Shown here: positions 6,973 to 11,658 of the stretch, one piece after another
How positions within the stretch are numbered: the first letter of the stretch is position 1
Layout of the letters: every line of letters begins with the position of its first letter
DNA from: Christensenella sp. UBA1224
Lineage (GTDB): Bacteria; Bacillota; Clostridia; Christensenellales; Aristaeellaceae
DNA length: 11,658 nucleotides
Assembly (NCBI GenBank): GCA_002309235.1
Contig: DBXA01000131.1
Location: 15,514-27,171, forward strand
Reading direction: 5' to 3'
Made by a program: the position numbers and the translations under genes
Notes under the pieces: generated by a model
Told to the model about the DNA's origin: nothing
What the model saw: the letters and a program-made list of their open reading frames with translations, nothing else
Databases searched by the model: none

Positions 6973-7920
6973 ATGGCTATAGCCGACATAACGACCAGGA
7001 AGAGTAAAAAGCAGTTAGCATATAAACTGCAGCGTAATCTTTGGGGCCTGGCGTTTTCTGTTCCATGGATAGTCGGCTTTTTGTGGCTGACCCTGATCCC
7101 CACAATCCAATCAGCCTACTACAGCTTTACGGATTATTCCATCACCAAAGGCGGGAAATGGGTCGGTTGGAAGAATTATATCTACCTTTTTACAAAAGAC
7201 CGCCTTTTCTCCAAAGCCGTCACTAATACGCTGTATATTACATTTATCGGTCTTGCGGCTACCCTTGTAACAGCTCTGATCATTGCCCTGCTCCTCAATA
7301 CAAAGATCCGCTTCCGCCCGATATTTCGAACAATATTCTATATTCCTTCAATACTGCCTACAGTAGCTTCGAGCCTTGTATGGATGTGGCTTCTCAATTC
7401 CAAATACGGTCTGATCAACAGCATGCTCAATGCATTAGGAATAGGTTCCGTAAACTGGCTGGGCGATGCAAATTGGACAAAACCTGCACTCATCATGATG
7501 GGTACATGGGGCTGTGGAAACGTGATGATCATCTTTCTCGCAGCCCTTGGAGATGTCCCCATATCGCTGTATGAAGCCGCAGAGATTGACGGAGCGGGCA
7601 GCATGTCCAAATTCAGGCACATCACGCTGCCATCCCTGTCTCCCACGATACTCTTCCAGCTAATTACCGGTATCATCAGCGGTTTCCAGTATTTTACTCA
7701 GGCTTATATCATCTCGAACGCCGGAGGAGCCGAACAGAGGACCTTCGGACCGGAGAACAGCATGCTATTCTATGCCGGATATATGTATAACCGCGGCTTT
7801 GGGCAGTTCCAGATGGGCCTTGCCTGCGCGATGGCATGGTTACTCTTCCTTCTGGCTGCAATCGTTACTGCCGTTATACTCAAATCTTCCAGGCACTGGG
7901 TTTACTACGGAGGCGAATAG
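6973..7920 (+). CDS. Sugar ABC transporter permease, MalF/UgpA/MsmF type
   Basis: This 315-residue inner-membrane subunit should form the transport channel together with the next gene product. Hydrophobic segments near residues 24-44, 84-108, 119-142, 171-195, 222-246 and 281-303 suggest six membrane spans. The cytoplasmic EAA loop that docks the ATPase is at 201-220 (EAAEIDGAGSMSKFRHITLP), with the G and the LP in place. The ATG at 6973 follows a strong GGAGGAGG site. It lies 122 bp after the binding-protein gene and 2 bp before the second permease. No ATP-binding subunit is encoded nearby, so a shared MsmX/UgpC-like ATPase encoded elsewhere is likely. Confidence 0.93.
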   Translation: MAIADITTRKSKKQLAYKLQRNLWGLAFSVPWIVGFLWLTLIPTIQSAYYSFTDYSITKGGKWVGWKNYIYLFTKDRLFSKAVTNTLYITFIGLAATLVTALIIALLLNTKIRFRPIFRTIFYIPSILPTVASSLVWMWLLNSKYGLINSMLNALGIGSVNWLGDANWTKPALIMMGTWGCGNVMIIFLAALGDVPISLYEAAEIDGAGSMSKFRHITLPSLSPTILFQLITGIISGFQYFTQAYIISNAGGAEQRTFGPENSMLFYAGYMYNRGFGQFQMGLACAMAWLLFLLAAIVTAVILKSSRHWVYYGGE

Positions 7921-7922
7921 AT

Positions 7923-8771
7923 ATGGCTGCCGCAAAAAAAATATCACCCAGGAAGATTGCCAAACGCACACTCCTTTACACTGTGGTCATCTTTCTCAGT
8001 CTGATCTATATCATACCGCTTATATGGATGTTGTCAACCTCACTTAAGGTATATACCCAGGTATTCGTTTATCCGCCGGTATGGATCCCGAACCCGATCG
8101 TCTGGGAAAATTACCATGAAGCTCTGACAAAGATCGATTATCTGGGATACACAATCAATACATTGATTATTTCTCTGTCCTGCATGGTCGGTGCTATGAT
8201 ATCCTGCTCAATGGTTGCTTTCTCACTGACAAAGATAGACTGGTTTGGCAAGAAGATCATATTCCCCATCGTACTTGCAACCATGATGCTGCCCTACCAG
8301 GTCACTATGATCCCAGTCTACATCATTTGGCGTAAAATGGGACTCACCGGGACATATTGGCCGCTGATCATACCCTCTTTCCTGGGTGGTTCCTATTATG
8401 TATTCCTGCTGCGCCAGTTCGCAATGACGGTGCCGAATTCGCTTTTTGAAGCTGCCACCATTGATGGAGCAAACCCGGGAAAACAGTATCTGACAATTAT
8501 GCTCCCTCTCATAAGGCCTGCCATCACAACAGTCGGTGTTTTTACCTTTTTGGGAAACTGGTCAGATTTCCTTGGGCCGCTTATTTATATCAACCGGGCG
8601 AAGGACTACACTCTCACACTTGGTCTGTATGCTTTTGTCAATGAGCACTCGGTCGACTGGCACCTTATGATGGCAGCCTCCATGGTTTTTGTCATCCCTG
8701 TCATCATCATATTCTTCTTCGCTCAGAAGCAATTCATCGAGGGCATTACGCTAACCGGTATCAAAGGGTGA
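7923..8771 (+). CDS. Sugar ABC transporter permease, MalG/UgpE/MsmG type
   Basis: This 282-residue protein is the second channel subunit. The ATG at 7923 was chosen because GGAGG (7909-7913) lies nine bases upstream and the resulting N-terminus is a short basic stretch before the first membrane span. The longer frame from 7836 would run back inside the first permease and add unrelated residues. Likely spans are near 17-38, 76-101, 110-135, 145-165, 197-218 and 250-270. The EAA loop is at 176-195 (EAATIDGANPGKQYLTIMLP). The C-terminus FIEGITLTGIKG matches the family pattern F-x-x-G-[LI]-T-x-G-x-[KV]-G. The gene is followed by a terminator, which closes the operon. Confidence 0.93.
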   Translation: MAAAKKISPRKIAKRTLLYTVVIFLSLIYIIPLIWMLSTSLKVYTQVFVYPPVWIPNPIVWENYHEALTKIDYLGYTINTLIISLSCMVGAMISCSMVAFSLTKIDWFGKKIIFPIVLATMMLPYQVTMIPVYIIWRKMGLTGTYWPLIIPSFLGGSYYVFLLRQFAMTVPNSLFEAATIDGANPGKQYLTIMLPLIRPAITTVGVFTFLGNWSDFLGPLIYINRAKDYTLTLGLYAFVNEHSVDWHLMMAASMVFVIPVIIIFFFAQKQFIEGITLTGIKG

Positions 8772-8791
8772 CGGGAAAATACTTTGGCAGT

Positions 8792-8833
8792 ACACGGCGC
8801 CGCATACGCAATAACATGCGGCGCTGTGTTTTT
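8792..8833 (+). terminator. Intrinsic terminator of the sugar ABC operon
   Basis: Fourteen bases (8792-8805) pair with 8816-8829, with one G-U pair in an otherwise perfect GC-rich stem (core GCGCCGCAT/ATGCGGCGC). The loop has ten bases. Five consecutive T residues (8829-8833) overlap and follow the stem. It begins 20 bp after the permease stop codon and separates this operon from the promoter at 8866. Confidence 0.9.
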
Positions 8834-8865
8834 CATGTTGCAAACAACGAATCCAAGCATAAGTA

Positions 8866-8893
8866 TTGACTTTTTCCTTTTTCTATATAAAAT
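8866..8893 (+). promoter_or_regulatory. Sigma-A type promoter of the DUF4434-like gene
   Basis: The -35 box TTGACT (8866-8871) and -10 box TAAAAT (8888-8893) are 16 bp apart, with a T-rich spacer. Transcription should start near 8900. The bases TATTGACTTTT around the -35 are identical to those at the promoter at 5524. It lies 33 bp past the end of the previous terminator, so the next gene has its own transcript. Confidence 0.7.
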
Positions 8894-9076
8894 CATATTA
8901 GTAGCACCGGATATGAGGCTGGTATATCCGTTGACATGCCGATTATTCAGAGACCGGTCCAGATTTCAGAAACCGCTCATCTGCGTAAATGTGTCAGTCC
9001 CGTACCGTTTCCACCCTCGCTGGCCGGCACCTGCTTTCGACAGAAACGACGGGGAAACGAAAAGGAGAAATGCGAC
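8894..9076 (+). other. Long leader ahead of the DUF4434-like gene
   Basis: From the predicted start near 8900 to the ATG at 9077 there are about 175 nt with no convincing gene. CGGATAT (8908-8914) and ATATCCG (8924-8930) form a perfect 7-bp inverted repeat at about +9 to +31. Near the 3' end, CGTTTC (9006-9011) can pair either with GAAACG (9043-9048) or, one base longer, with GGAAACG (9053-9059), just before the ribosome binding site AGGAG (9063-9067). No known riboswitch class was recognised. The structures are seen in the sequence; any regulatory role is inferred. Confidence 0.4.
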
Positions 9077-10108
9077 ATGACTTTTTTCATGCGAAAAACA
9101 CTGATCTTATTCCTGGCAGCGCTCCTTCTGCTGCCCGTTGTTCAAGTCCGCGGAGAAGGTGAAAATATGTCTGTTGATCTGCCTCACGTAACGGGGACAT
9201 TCATCCAGCCGAACGCATTTACCACTTACAGCGTTAAAAACTGGGAGAAACATTTCGATTATCTGCTGGAAGCCGGCATTGACACGCTGATCATACAGTG
9301 GATCGCGGAAACACCGCAGGGCAAACTTCTGCACATATATTATCCTACTGAACATAAATTCGAGAAAAATCCCGGATACGTGTCATCTTCCCGCTTTCTT
9401 CCGAATCTTCTCGAGGCTGCCAGGAATAAAAACATGAAGGTATATATCGGCCTCAACATAGCGGATGAATGGTGGGTACACACCTGCCTGCTGGAGGAAT
9501 GGAACCAGCTGCAGGCAAGGATCGGAGAAGAACTCGCCCGTGATATCTGGGAAAAGTACAAAGCCGATTATCCCGATACCCTGGTCGGCTGGTACTTCCC
9601 CTGGGAGATGTTCAACGGAATGCTGGGGCAGGAAGAAAAAGCCGCTTCCTTCCTGAACCTGTACCTGCACAGCCTTACCGAGCTTGATCCCTCCATGCCG
9701 CTGATGCTCTCGCCATTCATCCGTTCCATCGGCGGCAGCCCCGAAACAGCGGAAGCAGAATGGAGAAAAGTATTCGAATATACCGATTTCAGGCCTGGCG
9801 ATATCTTTTGTTGTCAGGATGCTGTTGGTGCCGGTCACATAACAATCGATCAGCTGGACTCCTATTTCGCATCTCTCAAAAGAGCGGCTGATACGAAAGA
9901 GGGCCTCCTTTTCTGGGCGAACTCGGAATGCTTCAATTCAAATCTCACGCCGGCAGATGTGACAAGGTTCATCCGTCAGATGCAGATCGCCTCTCCCTAT
10001 GTTTCCGGCTTTGTCACATTTGCGTATTCACACTATTATTCACCGGATTATACGCATAATGATACCTATCACAGCCAATACCTCGATTATATCCACGGGC
10101 AGCCTTGA
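9077..10108 (+). CDS. Secreted DUF4434-like protein (glycoside-hydrolase-like TIM barrel)
   Basis: This 343-residue protein has a signal peptide at about 1-26 (MRK, then a leucine-rich core, then VRG before EGE) without a lipobox cysteine, so it should be exported. The rest resembles DUF4434, a family of predicted (beta/alpha)8 glycosidase-like proteins: GTFIQPNAF at 40-48, GIDTLIIQW at 67-75, GWYFPWEMFN at 171-180, CCQDAVGAG at 245-253 and LLFWANSECF at 277-286. E177 and E284 sit where clan-A hydrolases place the acid/base and the nucleophile, so they are candidate catalytic residues by inference. The ATG at 9077 follows AGGAG by nine bases; the upstream in-frame ATG at 8936 would hide the signal peptide behind 47 unlikely residues. 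Its substrate is unknown. Position after a sugar transporter suggests glycan processing. Confidence 0.72.
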   Translation: MTFFMRKTLILFLAALLLLPVVQVRGEGENMSVDLPHVTGTFIQPNAFTTYSVKNWEKHFDYLLEAGIDTLIIQWIAETPQGKLLHIYYPTEHKFEKNPGYVSSSRFLPNLLEAARNKNMKVYIGLNIADEWWVHTCLLEEWNQLQARIGEELARDIWEKYKADYPDTLVGWYFPWEMFNGMLGQEEKAASFLNLYLHSLTELDPSMPLMLSPFIRSIGGSPETAEAEWRKVFEYTDFRPGDIFCCQDAVGAGHITIDQLDSYFASLKRAADTKEGLLFWANSECFNSNLTPADVTRFIRQMQIASPYVSGFVTFAYSHYYSPDYTHNDTYHSQYLDYIHGQP

Positions 10109-10134
10109 CGCGAAGTTCCCGAGGACCCTATAAT
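10105..10134 (+). promoter_or_regulatory. Promoter of the small membrane protein / YbjQ pair
   Basis: TTGACG (10105-10110), which overlaps the stop codon of the DUF4434-like gene, and a perfect TATAAT (10129-10134) are 18 bp apart. Transcription would start near 10141, so the ATG at 10139 could not be used from this transcript and the ATG at 10163 is favoured. No terminator separates the two genes, so some read-through from upstream is also likely. Confidence 0.65.
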
Positions 10135-10162
10135 ACACATGAGCAGGTTCAAAGGAGGAAGC

Positions 10163-10390
10163 ATGAACACGCACAGGAGAAAAATGGCCGCTCCTATCCT
10201 GATAACTGTCTTTATGGTCATATACTACATTGTTTTCTTTGTGCTGATTGTATCTTATCTGGAAAGCATGCTTCTCAAGATACTGCTCGGGATCATTCCG
10301 GCAGTTCTGGCAGGCTTTATGGTTTATGTCTGTATCGAACGGATCAAGGAGATCGAAGGAGGAGAAGAAGATGATCTTGGTAAATACTGA
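10163..10390 (+). CDS. Small two-span membrane protein of unknown function
   Basis: This 75-residue protein starts with a basic stretch (HRRK at 4-7), followed by two hydrophobic segments at about 11-32 and 37-57, and ends in an acidic tail (EIEGGEEDD). Both ends are probably cytoplasmic by the positive-inside rule. I do not recognise a named family. The ATG at 10163 was chosen over that at 10139 because AAAGGAGG lies just upstream (four-base gap, slightly short) and because the predicted transcript starts near 10141. The last 20 bases overlap the start of the YbjQ gene, which indicates coupled synthesis and perhaps a shared role at the membrane. Confidence 0.75.
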   Translation: MNTHRRKMAAPILITVFMVIYYIVFFVLIVSYLESMLLKILLGIIPAVLAGFMVYVCIERIKEIEGGEEDDLGKY

Positions 10391-10682
10391 TTACATCACC
10401 GGCAGGAACCTGGAAATGCTTGGCCTGGTCAAGGGCAGCACCATCCAATCCAAAAACGCAGTAAAGGATATCTCACAAGCTTTCAAGACCCTCGTCGGAG
10501 GCGAGCTCAAAGCTTATACGCAAATGATGGACGAAGCCCGTGCCCTCGCCACCAAACGCATGGTAGCCGAAGCCGAGAAGCTCGGCGCGGACGCAATCGT
10601 CAACATTCGGTATTCCGGCTCTGCGGTGATGCAGGGGGCTGCGGAGGTCATCGCTTACGGTACGGCCGTAAAATTCATCTGA
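10371..10682 (+). CDS. YbjQ / UPF0145 family protein
   Basis: This 103-residue protein matches the YbjQ (UPF0145) family, sometimes called heavy-metal-binding domain proteins, whose members are small homo-oligomers of unknown biochemical function. Family features are the N-terminal NTDYITGRN (5-13), the helix with GGELKAYTQMMDEAR (43-57), the EAEKLGADAIVNIRY stretch (67-81) and the C-terminal AYGTAVKF (95-102). No cysteine is present, so direct soft-metal binding is not obvious. The ATG at 10371 has AAGGAGG (10356-10362) eight bases upstream. A longer frame from 10248 would run inside the membrane-protein gene and was rejected. The gene ends in tandem stops, TGA then TAA, directly before the terminator. 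Confidence 0.88.
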   Translation: MILVNTDYITGRNLEMLGLVKGSTIQSKNAVKDISQAFKTLVGGELKAYTQMMDEARALATKRMVAEAEKLGADAIVNIRYSGSAVMQGAAEVIAYGTAVKFI

Positions 10683-10684
10683 TA

Positions 10685-10722
10685 AAACAAAGGAGCAGGC
10701 CATCATGCCTGCTCTTCTGTTT
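10685..10722. terminator. Terminator hairpin between convergent genes, probably bidirectional
   Basis: GAGCAGGC (10693-10700) and GCCTGCTC (10707-10714) form a perfect stem around a CATCAT loop. The stem extends outward through a G-U pair and an A-rich/T-rich zone to about 16 positions with one mismatch, giving TTCTGTTT on the + side and an equivalent T-rich run on the - side. An outer 7-bp repeat, GATAAAA (10681-10687) and TTTTATC (10729-10735), brackets it. It lies between the YbjQ gene and the convergent flavoprotein gene and can serve both. Confidence 0.75.
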
Positions 10723-10766
10723 ACTCGATTTTATCGGCTGATCCATTTGCTCTGATATCCGACATT

Positions 10767-11658
10767 TCAGCTCAGCTCTTCGACAAGGGCTTCGATCTGC
10801 GCGAGGCTCGCCTCGTTCAAGGCCGAAACGATCCTTACGGTCGTTTCAGTCCAGGCAATATCTTTGCAGCCTTCCAGCATGCCCTTCATGACCTTGCCCG
10901 CCATCGGTGCCCAGGAGCCGTTCTCGATCAGGGCGACCGTTCTCTTCTGGAAGCCGCGCTCGCAAAGTGCTTCGATAAATGTTTCCATCCGCGGAAAAAG
11001 GCCAGCGTTGTAGGTAGTGGAGGCCAGCACGAGCTTCGACATCCTGAAGGCCTGCGCAACGGCTTCCGACAGGTCACTGCGGGCGAGATCATACAGGAGG
11101 ACATTGCAGCCCTTCGCGGCAAGCATGCCGCGGAGCGTCTCCGCCGCCTCCCTGGTATGCCCGTATACGGAAGTATAGGCGATCAGCACGCCTTCCTCCT
11201 CGGGCTTGTAGGAAGACCAGGTATCGTAAAGGCTGACATAGCGGTCTATATCCCCGGTAAGCGCCGGCCCGTGCAGCGGGCAGATGACGGCGATATCCAG
11301 AGCCGCGCATTTTTTCAGGACGGCCTGTACCTGCACGCCGTATTTGCCGACGATGCCGATATAGTATCGCCTCGCCTCATCCTCCCAGGGAGCGCCGTCG
11401 TCCGGTGTGCCGAACCTGCCGAAAGCGTCCGCGCTGAACAGCGCCTTATCGGCGGCGTCATACGTCATAATGACCTCCGGCCAGTGCACCATGGGTGCCG
11501 TAAGGAAGCTGAGCATATGCCTGCCGAGCTCCAGCTTCGCGCCTTCGCCCACAACCAGCCTCCTGTCTGCGTAATCCGTGCCGAAGAAATTCTTCATCAT
11601 GCGGAAGGCCTGCGCTGAGGACACGATGACGGCACCGGGATATTTCTCCGCAAAAGAC
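10767..11658 (-). CDS. FprA-type flavodiiron protein (A-type flavoprotein), N-terminus outside window
   Basis: Flavodiiron proteins reduce O2 to water or NO to N2O in anaerobes, using electrons from rubredoxin or coenzyme F420. The frame is open from the window edge to the TGA at 10767-10769 and shows 296 residues of roughly 400. In fragment numbering, the lactamase-like domain keeps diiron ligands H58 (MVHWPE), D77 (LFSADAFGRFG) and H129 (CPLHGP). The H-x-E-x-D-H motif lies in the missing part. A flavodoxin domain starts near 156, with the FMN phosphate loop TSVYGHT at 162-168 and STTYNAGLFPRME at 213-225. No rubredoxin or flavin-reductase extension follows. The GTG at 11624 is internal, since the conserved KYPGAVIVSSAQAF segment continues upstream of it. 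The gene points toward the YbjQ gene and shares its terminator. Confidence 0.93.
   Translation of the reverse strand, partial: SFAEKYPGAVIVSSAQAFRMMKNFFGTDYADRRLVVGEGAKLELGRHMLSFLTAPMVHWPEVIMTYDAADKALFSADAFGRFGTPDDGAPWEDEARRYYIGIVGKYGVQVQAVLKKCAALDIAVICPLHGPALTGDIDRYVSLYDTWSSYKPEEEGVLIAYTSVYGHTREAAETLRGMLAAKGCNVLLYDLARSDLSEAVAQAFRMSKLVLASTTYNAGLFPRMETFIEALCERGFQKRTVALIENGSWAPMAGKVMKGMLEGCKDIAWTETTVRIVSALNEASLAQIEALVEELS

Noticed and set aside
7836..7922. An earlier start for the second permease
   Set aside because: It lies inside the first permease; the ATG at 7923 has GGAGG nine bases upstream and gives a normal N-terminus.
8936..9076. An in-frame N-terminal extension of the DUF4434-like protein starting at ATG 8936
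   Set aside because: It would put 47 unrelated residues before a clear signal peptide, and the ATG at 9077 has a well-spaced AGGAG.
8784..9080. A 98-codon plus-strand frame across the terminator, promoter and leader
   Set aside because: It runs through an intrinsic terminator and a promoter, lacks a ribosome binding site and looks like no known protein.
11157..11618. A 153-codon plus-strand frame opposite the flavodiiron gene
   Set aside because: It is antisense to conserved metal-ligand and FMN motifs, so it is a shadow frame.
11622..11624. GTG as the start of the flavodiiron protein
   Set aside because: The conserved frame continues upstream to the window edge (KYPGAVIV), and the known family N-terminus with the H-x-E-x-D-H motif is still missing.
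1..11658. CRISPR arrays, insertion sequences, tRNA or rRNA genes, and phage or defence genes
   Set aside because: No regularly spaced repeats, transposase-like frames, cloverleaf candidates or defence-family domains were seen in the window by eye.

Overview
The window looks like chromosomal DNA from an anaerobic, low-pathogenicity-signal Clostridia-type Firmicute, probably a gut or rumen lineage. The reasons are strong AGGAGG-type ribosome binding sites, a clostridial-style chorismate synthase and P-protein, a flavodiiron protein (an O2/NO scavenger typical of anaerobes) and a carbohydrate ABC transporter of the MsmEFG/UgpBAE type without its own ATPase. This assignment is an inference from gene style only. 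No mobile element, CRISPR array, tRNA or rRNA was seen.

Region 1 (1-5399, + strand) is a tightly packed shikimate/phenylalanine operon: the 3' end of aroB, then aroA, aroC, pheA (chorismate mutase/prephenate dehydratase/ACT), a fused aroE-aroK (shikimate dehydrogenase plus shikimate kinase in one chain) and aroQ (type II dehydroquinase). All five junctions overlap by 1 to 8 bases, so translation is probably coupled. With AroB included, the operon covers every step from 3-dehydroquinate formation to chorismate and then phenylpyruvate. Its promoter lies upstream of the window.

Region 2 (5400-8833, + strand) is a sugar-uptake operon. A near-consensus sigma-A promoter is followed directly by overlapping inverted repeats. 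Next come a secreted solute-binding protein that lacks a lipobox, a strong intercistronic hairpin, two MalF/MalG-type permeases and a clear intrinsic terminator.

Region 3 (8834-10722, + strand) starts with its own promoter and a roughly 175-nt leader ahead of a secreted protein that resembles the DUF4434 family of glycoside-hydrolase-like TIM barrels. It may process a glycan or glycoside for the transporter upstream. A third promoter, overlapping the stop codon of that gene, drives a two-gene unit: a 75-residue membrane protein overlapping a YbjQ/UPF0145 family protein. The unit ends in a hairpin that also faces the convergent gene on the other strand.

Region 4 (10767-11658, - strand) is the C-terminal three quarters of an FprA-type flavodiiron protein, cut by the window edge.

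No clearly new multi-gene system was identified. The most notable items are the AroE-AroK fusion, the non-lipidated binding protein, the promoter-proximal inverted repeats, the DUF4434-like secreted protein beside the transporter, and the overlapping small-membrane-protein/YbjQ pair.
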